Shown here: positions 24,875 to 33,302 of the stretch, in pieces | Numbering within the stretch: position 1 is the first letter of the stretch | Layout: each line of letters begins with the position of its first letter | NCBI RefSeq assembly: GCF_000276805.1 | Contig: NZ_AKXQ01000028.1 | Location: forward strand, 1 to 63,644 | Origin: Moritella dasanensis ArB 0140 | GTDB taxonomy: Bacteria > Pseudomonadota > Gammaproteobacteria > Enterobacterales > Moritellaceae | Reading direction: 5' to 3' | Length of the DNA stretch: 63,644 nucleotides | Made by a program: the position numbers and the translations under genes | Notes under the pieces: generated by a model | The model's input: the letters and a program-made list of their open reading frames with translations, nothing else | Database searches by the model: none | Told to the model about the DNA's origin: nothing

Positions 24875-25453
24875 ATGACAATCGATCTAAATAGTCGTTA
24901 CGGCTTAAATCCTGCACATAGTGAAGTAGTAGAAGCGTGTAAAGTTATTGAGCCGTGCGATACATTAGATATGGGCTGTTCAAATGGGCGTAATGCCTTG
25001 TATCTCGGCCAACTTGGATTTAACGTCAATGCCATCGATATAAATGCTGGTGCTATTGATACGCTGCAAAGCATTATTGATCAAGAAAAGATCACTAACA
25101 TTAAGACTCAGGTGCTCGACATTAACAGTGCCAACCTTGGTGCAGGCAATGTTAACCACTATGGTTTTATCTCATGTACCGTAACCCTCATGTTTATTAA
25201 CCCTGCCAATGTTGACGCTATCATTGCTGATATGCATAAGCGTACTCTGCCCGGCGGTTATAACCTGATTGTTTGCGCCATGAGCACGGAACAAAATCCA
25301 TGCCCAGTGCCGTTTCCTTTTACCCTACAAACGGAACAGTTACGTGAAGCTTATGCAGGGTGGAAGCTGATTAAGTACAATGAAGATGTTGGTACTATGC
25401 ACAATGGCGCTAAATTGCAGTTTGCGACCATGTTGGCGCGTAAACCTAGCTAA
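24875..25453 (+). CDS. tehB: Tellurite-resistance SAM-dependent methyltransferase TehB
   Basis: The 192-residue protein resembles E. coli TehB throughout: NSRYGLNPAHSEVVEA at the start, the SAM-binding motif LDMGCSNGRNALYLG, LMFINPANVDAIIADM, PGGYNLIVCAMST and KYNEDVGTMH with a final FATMLARK. TehB methylates tellurite and selenium or sulfur compounds using S-adenosylmethionine. I take ATG 24875 rather than GTG 24866 because the family begins at this point. A strong terminator follows 90 bp downstream. Confidence 0.92.
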   Translation: MTIDLNSRYGLNPAHSEVVEACKVIEPCDTLDMGCSNGRNALYLGQLGFNVNAIDINAGAIDTLQSIIDQEKITNIKTQVLDINSANLGAGNVNHYGFISCTVTLMFINPANVDAIIADMHKRTLPGGYNLIVCAMSTEQNPCPVPFPFTLQTEQLREAYAGWKLIKYNEDVGTMHNGAKLQFATMLARKPS

Positions 25454-25542
25454 AAAATAAGACATTAATTGTTACAGTCTATTCTGTAGATAAATCAGTA
25501 GCATCCTATAAATATGTCGATGTAAGCTAGAACACTTCTAAA

Positions 25543-25568
25543 AAAAGACCTCAACACTGAGGTCTTTT
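25543..25568. terminator. Strong terminator hairpin after tehB
   Basis: AAAAGACCTCA at 25543-25553 pairs perfectly with TGAGGTCTTTT at 25558-25568 around a 4-nt loop. A and T runs on both sides make it usable on either strand. Confidence 0.9.
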
Positions 25569-25901
25569 AGTTTTCAGATTTAAGCAGATGTATCTTCCCC
25601 ATAGCGACTTATATCGGGTATTTATAAAACGTTGAAAGTTATCATTTAATCGAATTTGCCTTCGGCGTTACAAAACGTTACAAAGCGATACAAAAAGTCA
25701 GTAATTATTATCTCGTTCATGTCAGTTAGCTTCTGTATAAGCGCTCCCACCTCAATAAACCGTGATACAAACACCTGATTTCTATAATTGTAGTGTGCAA
25801 ATCGATCGATTAGCGGACGGGTTGTCACCACTAAGTATTTTATAGAATATTAGCTCAACAATACTCCGTGGTAGGTTGTCAAAAAATAAAAGGAAGAAAC
25901 A
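25569..25901. other. Intergenic region, no gene seen
   Basis: Nothing convincing is encoded here. A 61-codon minus-strand frame (25646-25831) has no ribosome binding site or recognisable motif. Three near-repeats, CGTTACAAAA, CGTTACAAAG and CGATACAAAA, lie at about 25665-25697. Confidence 0.4.
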
Positions 25902-26219
25902 ATGATAATCTTTACTACTGAATCAACTGATTTAATTTTTAATATTCTAAAACAAACAAACGATTTCGAAAATGCAGAGATCTTTTTTGATGACAGTAAA
26001 ACACTAAGAAAAGTGACTAACTTTGAATCCATAACAGAACTTTTTGAATGCAATGGAACCTTAGAAGAGCATGTTACAAAGTATCTACTGACATTAAGCG
26101 ACAATGTAAAACTAACCATAAGAACAGATGGAAAATCAATGTCTGTTGATAACATCAATATTGAAACTAAACGAAAAGATTATGGTATCAATATCGCAGC
26201 GTCTAAATACATGTTTTAA
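25902..26219 (+). CDS. Small hypothetical protein
   Basis: I do not recognise this 105-residue protein. It starts at ATG 25902 after AAAGGAAGAAACA, a strong ribosome binding site, and its codon use is ordinary for this genome, so it is probably real. It is acidic in the middle (SITELFECNGTLEEH), has no signal peptide or membrane helix, and reads as a mixed alpha/beta domain. It stands alone, with the rtx locus 430 bp downstream. Codons are AT-rich, as in acquired small genes. Confidence 0.6.
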   Translation: MIIFTTESTDLIFNILKQTNDFENAEIFFDDSKTLRKVTNFESITELFECNGTLEEHVTKYLLTLSDNVKLTIRTDGKSMSVDNINIETKRKDYGINIAASKYMF

Positions 26220-26439
26220 CTAACGCAAACCGAATCTGGGATTCAGAGTTGTGGTCAATTAGATGGCAACAATAACTTCTCCATTAATGATACACGCCAG
26301 TTCTTCAACACTTGCAGTGCATAATTTGAGTCGCTACCTTCCGCACTACCCATAAATAAGTGACGATAAATTTTAAAATTAAAACCTAATAAAAACATAT
26401 AGTTCAAATATTGAGCGTTACTTGGGCGGCACATCTACG
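26220..26439. other. Intergenic region upstream of the rtx promoter
   Basis: No gene is visible in the 430-bp gap 26220-26653. Its most notable element is the CRP palindrome at 26440-26461. The part after that site (26462-26653) is very AT-rich and should hold the rtx promoter and leader. Confidence 0.5.
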
Positions 26440-26461
26440 AAGTGTGATTTAAATCACACTT
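26440..26461. promoter_or_regulatory. Perfect CRP-type operator upstream of rtxB
   Basis: TGTGATTTAAATCACA lies at the centre of an exact 22-bp palindrome with outer bases AAG and CTT. It matches the TGTGA-N6-TCACA consensus for cAMP-CRP without mismatch. It is 192 bp before the rtxB start, compatible with activation from an upstream position or with a long leader. Confidence 0.85.
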
Positions 26462-26653
26462 ACGTGACTGGGTGTCATACTTATCAATGGGATATGTAGC
26501 TGAAAAGAGATCTTTACGATACTTTACGCGCCCTTGCAGTATTTTATTAAACTTTATTGTTTTTTATTAATGTTTATCGGTATTTACGTTTAATTGTAAT
26601 TATTTTTAGTTTTGTAATGGTTTATAGACATTCAGTGGGCGAATATTAATTTT

Positions 26654-28789
26654 ATGCAAAATCTTACCTGTAGCGACCTTAATTCATCTGTGAAATATAC
26701 AACGACAGCTTCGGCACTAGCATGCTCAGCATTGTTGTTGCAGTTGTCGGGAGCGAAGGCAAAGCCCTGTGAAAAATTTGATGATCGCTTATCTCTTAAA
26801 AAAATCATTAAGCAGTTTGCTAAAACCAACGATGTTAATTTAGGCGTTTCCAAATTAAAGCTAGCCAAAATATCAGCAAAAATGTTGCCTTTGGCTTTTA
26901 AGAATCGTGATGGTTTATATGTGGTGCTGGCGAAAATATCTGCTGACCAGGCTTTAATTCAGTCTCCAGAAGCTTCTGGCCCGACATTGTTAAGTATCGA
27001 TGAATTACAGGCTCAGTGGGGAGGTGTGGTGATCACGTTACAAGGAGAAGCTCTGCGTTTCGATATATCTTGGTTCATTCCTGAGTTTGTCCGCCACCGT
27101 AAGTTACTTGCCGAAGTCCTGCTATTTTCATTGATGTTACAGTTACTCGCTTTAGCAACGCCGCTATTTTTTCAAGTCGTTATGGATAAGGTGCTCGTCC
27201 ATAACGCTTTATCTACTCTTGACGTGCTGGTGGTGGTGCTGGTTATTGTTGGTATTTTTGAAGTTGTGTTGAAGGGGATGCGAGAATACTTGTTTGCGCA
27301 TACCTCTAACCGTATTGATATCGAGCTGGGCATTAAGTTGTTTCGTCATCTGCTTGGCCTACCGCTCCTTTATTTCAAACATCGCCAAGTCGGCGCGATT
27401 ATTACCCGAGTGCAGGAACTTGACAGTATTCGTGACTTTTTGACTGGTTCGATGCTTACCCTTTGCGTCGATGTTATGTTTACCTTTGTGTTCTTCGGTG
27501 TCATGGCTTGGTTATCGCCGCTATTGACCTGCATTGTGCTAGCAAGTCTGCCTTTTTATTTTGTACTGGCCTGGCTAAGTACCCGCCCTTTGCAAGAACG
27601 TATTGAACGCCAGTTTCAGACTTCGGCGATGAATACTTCATTCTTAAATGAGTCGGTCAGCGGTGTTGAGACGATCAAAAGCTTAGCGGTAGAGCCGAGT
27701 ATGCAGCGACGTTGGGAATCGCAAACACAAGAAATGGTCGACGCTGGCTTTCAGACGCAGACATTAAACGGGGTGATCAGCCATATTGTCACCTTGTTGC
27801 AGAAAGTCACGGGGGTGGCAGTTATCTGGGTTGGGGCAAATGAAGTGATGTCATTAGAGCTGACTATTGGTCAGTTGATTGCATTTAATATGATGACCTC
27901 GCATGTTAGCCAACCGATCGCCAAGCTGGTTGAACTTTGGCAACAATTTATACAGACCCGCGTTGCTGTCGACAAGTTGGGGGACATGCTGAACCTGCCT
28001 GTAGAGCAGGACCAGGGCACTGAAGTCCCGACTGCTGTACTTTGTGGTGACTTACAGATGCAGAATATTTCATTTAAATATCAACCTAATCTTGACCCTG
28101 TACTGTGTGATATCAATCTCCATATCCAAGCGGGTGAAAGCTTAGGTATTGTTGGTCCCTCGGGCTCTGGGAAGTCGACGTTAACACGTCTGTTGCAGAA
28201 GCTTTATACCCCACAAAGCGGCAGTATTCTCATCGATGGTATACCGCTGCACAGTCTAGCGCCAGATTACCTGCGCAGCCAAATAGGTGTTGTGTTACAG
28301 GACAATTACTTGTTCAACCGTAGCGTGCGTAACAACATCGCGATAAAAGATCCCAGTGCTTGTTTAGAAGACGTAGTCGCTGCTGCGAAGTTAGCTGGCG
28401 CGCATGACTTCATTTTACAACTTCCACTTGGTTACGACACTATTTTAGCGGAAGCCGGAAGTTCATTATCAGGTGGACAGCGACAGCGAGTCGCCATTGC
28501 TCGCGCGTTAATGGCCAATCCTAAAATTCTAATTTTTGATGAAGCAACGAGTGCGCTTGACGATCAGTCGCAGGCGATCATTCAGGAGAATATGCAAGCA
28601 ATATCCCGCAGTCGAACCGTTATTATTGTCGCTCATCGGTTATCAACAGTACGCCATTGCGACCGCATCATAACCCTAGAAAAAGGTCATATTACTGAAT
28701 CTGGTAGTCATCAACAGTTATTAGCGCTGCAGGGATGTTATGCCCGTTTATGGCGCTTACAGCAAGAATTACGTAAGGAAACAGACTGA
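26654..28789 (+). CDS. rtxB: Type I secretion ABC transporter RtxB
   Basis: The 711-residue protein has an N-terminal C39-like domain (residues about 1-135), which lacks the catalytic cysteine of true C39 peptidases and would act as a substrate-docking domain. A six-helix transmembrane domain follows (about 150-430), then an ATPase with Walker A GPSGSGKST at 501-509, signature LSGGQRQRV and Walker B ILIFDEATSALDD. It exports the MARTX toxin with RtxD, RtxE and an outer membrane TolC not in this window. It is the first gene of the collinear rtx operon; rtxD overlaps its stop by one base. Confidence 0.93.
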   Translation: MQNLTCSDLNSSVKYTTTASALACSALLLQLSGAKAKPCEKFDDRLSLKKIIKQFAKTNDVNLGVSKLKLAKISAKMLPLAFKNRDGLYVVLAKISADQALIQSPEASGPTLLSIDELQAQWGGVVITLQGEALRFDISWFIPEFVRHRKLLAEVLLFSLMLQLLALATPLFFQVVMDKVLVHNALSTLDVLVVVLVIVGIFEVVLKGMREYLFAHTSNRIDIELGIKLFRHLLGLPLLYFKHRQVGAIITRVQELDSIRDFLTGSMLTLCVDVMFTFVFFGVMAWLSPLLTCIVLASLPFYFVLAWLSTRPLQERIERQFQTSAMNTSFLNESVSGVETIKSLAVEPSMQRRWESQTQEMVDAGFQTQTLNGVISHIVTLLQKVTGVAVIWVGANEVMSLELTIGQLIAFNMMTSHVSQPIAKLVELWQQFIQTRVAVDKLGDMLNLPVEQDQGTEVPTAVLCGDLQMQNISFKYQPNLDPVLCDINLHIQAGESLGIVGPSGSGKSTLTRLLQKLYTPQSGSILIDGIPLHSLAPDYLRSQIGVVLQDNYLFNRSVRNNIAIKDPSACLEDVVAAAKLAGAHDFILQLPLGYDTILAEAGSSLSGGQRQRVAIARALMANPKILIFDEATSALDDQSQAIIQENMQAISRSRTVIIVAHRLSTVRHCDRIITLEKGHITESGSHQQLLALQGCYARLWRLQQELRKETD

Positions 28790-30174
28790 TGTTTATCAAA
28801 CACTTAAGAACAATTCGTCAAGCGTTGAAAGCACAGCGTAATGAGGCCGCAGATATTAAGCGCTCTCGTGATGAATATGAGTTTCAACCTGGCTATTTAG
28901 AAATTGTAGAACGTCCGCCAGCACCTTGGACACGACGTACGGCGTTATTATTGACCTTGCTTCTGCTGTTGACTCTGTTTTGGTCGGTGATCGGTAGGTT
29001 AGATATCCATGCTAGTGCTGCTGGTCGTTTATTGGTGTCCAGCCATTCTAAAGTGATCCAGTCAATTGAACCGGGAGAGGTTGTTGCTATTAATGTCCGT
29101 GATGGTCAGCAGGTCAAAAAAGGCGATGTGTTGATTGAACTGAATCCTATTGGTATTCAAGCGGGGATCCAGGAGATCCAAGAACAGTTAAATTTTAAAA
29201 AACTAGAGCAAGCCCGTTTGCAGGCGTTGTTGAGTGACGATCCGTTAAATAGCTTTGTTGTGCCAACAGGCATTAGCCCACTACAAGTAAGTGTTGCGCG
29301 TGCGCATTTACGCAGTGAATGGGCAGAAATCGAAGCCAATGTAGAGAGTATCAACGGTGAGATGAAGGTTAATTTAGCCAATCAACATGCGCGTAAAAAA
29401 GACATCATAGGCTTGGGTGAATTGGCTGAAAATATTGACAACCGTTTAGATGCTCAGCGTACCTTAGCAAAAAACAATTTGATCCCACGGGTGGTATTGC
29501 TGGAACAAGAAAAAGAAAAGTTAGAAATAGATCGCTCGCTATCGCAGCAATACACCGGGATTGATGTTCTTCAAGCTGAATATAGCAGCAAACAGGAACA
29601 GCGTAACGGTTATTTGGCGAAAGTCCGTCGTGAGTATTATGACAAGCTTAATCAGGTGCAAGCTTCAATTGCGGTAATGAGACAACAATTGATTAAATTA
29701 CAGGAAAAATTCCGCCTGCAAAGTCTGCTCGCCCCGGTTAGCGGTGTTATACAGCAGTTGGCTGTGCACACTCTCGGTGGTGTTGTAGAGGCTGCTAAGC
29801 CGTTGATGATTATCGTGCCTGATGATGCAGTATTAGAAATTGAAGTGAAGATCCTCAACAAGGATGTCGGGTTTGTGCATAGCGGACAAAATGTTGAAAT
29901 TAAGGTCGACTCTTTCCCTTATACACGGTACGGGACCATCGCTGGCAAGGTGGCGTATGTGTCTAGAGATTCCGTGAAGGATGAGAAACTTGGTTTAGTT
30001 TTTCCAGCACGCGTAAGGATCGCACAGCGCACTATGCTAGTTGAAGATAAAGAGGTGCCGCTGCAGGCAGGAATGAGTGTTAATGCCGAGATCCGTACTG
30101 GTGATAGACGAGTGATTGACTACCTGCTTAGTCCTTTGCAGCAGTATCAGTCTGAAGCGATGAAGGAACGATAA
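28789..30174 (+). CDS. rtxD: Type I secretion membrane fusion protein RtxD
   Basis: The 461-residue HlyD-family adaptor has a cytoplasmic N-terminus, one membrane helix (TALLLTLLLLLTLFWSVIG, about residues 50-68), a lipoyl-like half (SIEPGEVVAINVRDGQQVKKGD) and a long coiled-coil hairpin. It closes with the second lipoyl half and a beta barrel ending EVPLQAGMSVNAEIRTG, the HlyD family signature. It bridges the ABC transporters and the outer membrane channel. It overlaps both neighbours by one base. Confidence 0.93.
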   Translation: MFIKHLRTIRQALKAQRNEAADIKRSRDEYEFQPGYLEIVERPPAPWTRRTALLLTLLLLLTLFWSVIGRLDIHASAAGRLLVSSHSKVIQSIEPGEVVAINVRDGQQVKKGDVLIELNPIGIQAGIQEIQEQLNFKKLEQARLQALLSDDPLNSFVVPTGISPLQVSVARAHLRSEWAEIEANVESINGEMKVNLANQHARKKDIIGLGELAENIDNRLDAQRTLAKNNLIPRVVLLEQEKEKLEIDRSLSQQYTGIDVLQAEYSSKQEQRNGYLAKVRREYYDKLNQVQASIAVMRQQLIKLQEKFRLQSLLAPVSGVIQQLAVHTLGGVVEAAKPLMIIVPDDAVLEIEVKILNKDVGFVHSGQNVEIKVDSFPYTRYGTIAGKVAYVSRDSVKDEKLGLVFPARVRIAQRTMLVEDKEVPLQAGMSVNAEIRTGDRRVIDYLLSPLQQYQSEAMKER

Positions 30175-32372
30175 TGGCTGCTATCGAAACATTGGCACCT
30201 GTACAAGATACACCTGTAGAAGATACATCTTCACAAAATACATCTGCGAAAAATATGCCTGCTAACGATGCTGTCGAAGATCCCGGTCTGGTTGCGCTAA
30301 GCAGAGCTGCTGGTCACTTTAAATTATCTGTGGATGTTGGGCAATTGACGCATCAACTGGGACGTAGGGAAGGGGTCGCCGACAGTATCGATTTATGTCG
30401 TTGTGCACTTTGGCTGGGATTACGCGCTCGTCAAACTGACTCTACTATAGACCGACTATCTGCATTACCTTTGCCAGCATTAATGCTGACAACGCAAGGT
30501 TGGATGGTATTGGAACGGGTTGAGGGGGACACGCTTACGGTATTTATACCGGGCCAAGCTGATCGTTGTGAATATTCACGGCAGGAGTTCAACGAGTTCT
30601 GGCGGGGAGAGTTAATACTGCTGGCGGAAGCGTTGGATATTCCTAAAAAAACAAAATTTGGTTTTGCTTGGTTTGTGCCATCTATTCGTAAGCATGCCTC
30701 GCAGTTCCGCTATGTGCTGTTGGTGTCTTTGATGCTGCAGTTGATAGCCTTGGTGACGCCGTTATTGTTTCAAAATGTTATCGATAAAGTGCTGGTCAGC
30801 CGTAGCCTATCCAGTTTACAGGTGCTCGGAATTGCGATGCTGGTACTGGCAGTGTTTGAACCTGTTTACGGTTTTCTTCGTGCTTGGCTGTTTGCCAATC
30901 TAGCCAGTAAGACTAATTCTGAATTATCCAGTCGCCTTTACCAGCATCTGATTACTTTACCGCTTAATTATTTTCAGCAACGTCAGACAGGTGAAATTAT
31001 TGCACGAGTTCGGGAAATGAGTCAAATCCGTCAGTTTTTAACGGGTTCCGCATTGAGCATGGTATTGGATTTAGCCTTTGTTGGACTGTTTTTAGCTGTC
31101 ATGTTTACCTATGCCGCTAAGCTAACTTGGCTCGTTATCGGCTCTTTGGTGCTGTATTTTATTTTTTGGCTGCTTGTCGGGCCGGCACTTCGCGCTAGGG
31201 TGACAAGAGAATATGAATTAAGTGCAGATAATACCGCCTTTTTGATTGAATCGGTTACCGGTATTGAAACCATCAAAACGACGGCTACCGAATCGACTTT
31301 TTCACGCCAATGGGAGCGTCAATTAGCCAGTTTCGTACGCGCTTCTTTTCGCGCCAAAGTGATCGGAATATTGGCGGGGCAAGGAATTGGCTTGATTCAA
31401 AAATTGACCTCGGCATTAGTGTTGTGGTGGGGCGTTACGCTAGTGATGCAAGGCTTGTTAACGCCTGGAGAACTTGTTGCATTCAATATGTTGGCAGGCA
31501 ATGTGACACAGCCGATCCTACGCCTTGCCCAGATCTGGCAGGACTTTCAACATACTTTGATTTCACTGCGCCGTATTGGTGACATTCTTGATGAAGATAC
31601 GGAGCAAGGCAGTGGCGGTCTAGCATCTGTACCTAAGCTGGCTGGTGGTGTGAGCTTCAGTGGCGTGCGATTTCGTTATCATGCTGACGGTCAGGAAGTG
31701 TTACGCAACCTTAATCTTGATATTAAACCCGGTGAGTTTATCGGCATTACCGGACCCTCGGGTTCTGGTAAGTCAACGCTGACCCGATTGTTGCAACGTC
31801 TCTATATTCCTCAGCACGGACAGGTGCTGGTTGATGGTATCGATTTAGCGATTGCCGATCCCGTGGCACTGCGCCGTAATATGAGCGTGGTGTTACAAGA
31901 GAGCCTGCTTTTTTCCGGCACTATTGCTGAAAACATCCGCCTTTGCTGTCCCTTAGCCAGCGATGCACAAGTTCTGCAGGCTGCCACACTGGCTGGCGCC
32001 GATGAGTTTATTCGCGAACAGCCAGAAGGCTTTGACGCACAAGTAGGGGAAAAAGGCGGTCGTTTATCTGGAGGCCAACGTCAACGGGTTGCACTGGCTC
32101 GAGCGCTACTTACAAATCCTGGTATTTTACTGCTTGATGAAGCAACTAGCGCTTTAGATTACGAGTCTGAAGCTGCGGTGATGGCAAATATGGACGCTAT
32201 TTCCCAAGGGCGTACCGTGATCAGTATTGCTCACCGTCTGAATACACTGCGCTATGCGGATCGAATACTGGTAATAGATAAAGGAGAGATAGTGGAGCAA
32301 GGAACGCACCAACAGCTACTTGACCTAGATGGCACCTACGCCAACCTGTGGAATCTGCAAGTAGCATCGTAG
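30174..32372 (+). CDS. rtxE: Second type I secretion ABC transporter RtxE
   Basis: The 732-residue protein repeats the RtxB plan: a C39-like domain without the catalytic cysteine (about residues 40-180), six membrane helices, and an ATPase with Walker A GPSGSGKST starting at residue 527, LSGGQRQRV and ILLLDEATSALD. A 35-residue Asp/Thr/Pro-rich N-terminal extension is additional. MARTX loci typically use two ABC ATPases, RtxB and RtxE, as a heterodimer. The next gene starts 84 bp later, after a small hairpin (about 32399-32421). Confidence 0.93.
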   Translation: MAAIETLAPVQDTPVEDTSSQNTSAKNMPANDAVEDPGLVALSRAAGHFKLSVDVGQLTHQLGRREGVADSIDLCRCALWLGLRARQTDSTIDRLSALPLPALMLTTQGWMVLERVEGDTLTVFIPGQADRCEYSRQEFNEFWRGELILLAEALDIPKKTKFGFAWFVPSIRKHASQFRYVLLVSLMLQLIALVTPLLFQNVIDKVLVSRSLSSLQVLGIAMLVLAVFEPVYGFLRAWLFANLASKTNSELSSRLYQHLITLPLNYFQQRQTGEIIARVREMSQIRQFLTGSALSMVLDLAFVGLFLAVMFTYAAKLTWLVIGSLVLYFIFWLLVGPALRARVTREYELSADNTAFLIESVTGIETIKTTATESTFSRQWERQLASFVRASFRAKVIGILAGQGIGLIQKLTSALVLWWGVTLVMQGLLTPGELVAFNMLAGNVTQPILRLAQIWQDFQHTLISLRRIGDILDEDTEQGSGGLASVPKLAGGVSFSGVRFRYHADGQEVLRNLNLDIKPGEFIGITGPSGSGKSTLTRLLQRLYIPQHGQVLVDGIDLAIADPVALRRNMSVVLQESLLFSGTIAENIRLCCPLASDAQVLQAATLAGADEFIREQPEGFDAQVGEKGGRLSGGQRQRVALARALLTNPGILLLDEATSALDYESEAAVMANMDAISQGRTVISIAHRLNTLRYADRILVIDKGEIVEQGTHQQLLDLDGTYANLWNLQVAS

Positions 32373-32456
32373 CCTTTTATAGGCTGTAAGTATGCCAACG
32401 ACTTACTTCGAAAAGTAGTCGGCGGTAATTTTTAATTTTAAAAAGAGAGTAAATTT

Positions 32457-32801
32457 ATGACTGAGAACTTCGTACAAACAGTATCAAGTGTTAATTACAA
32501 TAAAGGTATTTTTTCATTGTATTTCGTTGGACAGAATCAACAAAATATGTCCAATGGTGTGATGGCTGAGAATGATACTGATCTGGAATTGAAACAAGTG
32601 GTACATATGCCAGCTTCTGGCTTTATGTATATGGTTTCTATGGTTAAAAACATGCTTGAGGATCCGCGTATGGCAGCTGAATTTGACAAGCTAGTTGCGG
32701 CTGGTTTTTTACCCTCAGAGCCGACGCAAGAACAACCTGCTTCTAAACCTGTAACCGTGTCAGCAGCACCAAAAAAGCCAACTGCGCGCAGCAAAAAATA
32801 A
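32457..32801 (+). CDS. rtxH: RtxH-like small conserved protein of MARTX loci
   Basis: This 114-residue protein sits where MARTX loci carry a small conserved gene before rtxC. Its body (NYNKGIFSLYFVGQNQQN, then GFMYMVSMVKNMLEDP) fits the RtxH protein of Vibrio as I recall it. The last 30 residues are Pro/Ala/Lys-rich and look disordered. No enzymatic motif is seen; the function is not established. The start follows AAAAAGAGAGT. Confidence 0.72.
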   Translation: MTENFVQTVSSVNYNKGIFSLYFVGQNQQNMSNGVMAENDTDLELKQVVHMPASGFMYMVSMVKNMLEDPRMAAEFDKLVAAGFLPSEPTQEQPASKPVTVSAAPKKPTARSKK

Positions 32802-32818
32802 CATTAAGGGGTTGATAT

Positions 32819-33280
32819 ATGAAGATTAACTATCAACCAGCAAAGCTTGATTATTCAAAAATACAGTCAATGATTGGTGGGGTGATGGTACTTAGCCAGC
32901 ACTCTCCTTTGCACCGCTTTTACGTTGTAGCTGAATGGCAACAACGTATTATGCCGGCTTTTGAATTGAATCAATTTTGCTATTACGAAGATGACCAAGG
33001 CTGCCCAATTGCTTTTTGTAATTGGGCGTTTTTATCTGAGAAAAATAGAGATGAGCTACTTTCTGGTTCAAGAGAGCTTTTGCCTTCGGATTGGAATTCT
33101 GGCGAGCATATCTATATCCCAGAAATGATTGCGCCATTCGGTCATGGACGCAAGATTATAAACGATCTTCGTCGTCGTGTGTTCTTGCCGTGGAAAGGAC
33201 AAAAAGTGTGTACTGTCCGCGGTAAGTTAGATACACAAACCAATCTCTGCACTCGAAGTGTGCAGTGGTTTTCTATTTAA
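32819..33280 (+). CDS. rtxC: Toxin-activating acyltransferase RtxC
   Basis: This 153-residue protein belongs to the HlyC lysine-acyltransferase family: SPLHR with the catalytic histidine (His32), then FCNWAFLS corresponding to the CSWANLS of HlyC, and IPEMIAPFG, which aligns with WFIDWIAPFG. The HlyC aspartate is replaced by Glu102 here. HlyC-type enzymes acylate lysines of RTX toxins using acyl-ACP; whether MARTX toxins need this is uncertain. The gene is placed directly before rtxA, 22 bp from its start, in the standard order. Confidence 0.88.
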   Translation: MKINYQPAKLDYSKIQSMIGGVMVLSQHSPLHRFYVVAEWQQRIMPAFELNQFCYYEDDQGCPIAFCNWAFLSEKNRDELLSGSRELLPSDWNSGEHIYIPEMIAPFGHGRKIINDLRRRVFLPWKGQKVCTVRGKLDTQTNLCTRSVQWFSI

Positions 33281-33302
33281 ATAAACATTAAAGAGATTTG
33301 CT

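Noticed and set aside
25646-25831. 61-codon minus-strand frame
   Set aside because: No ribosome binding site, no motif and no neighbour on that strand.
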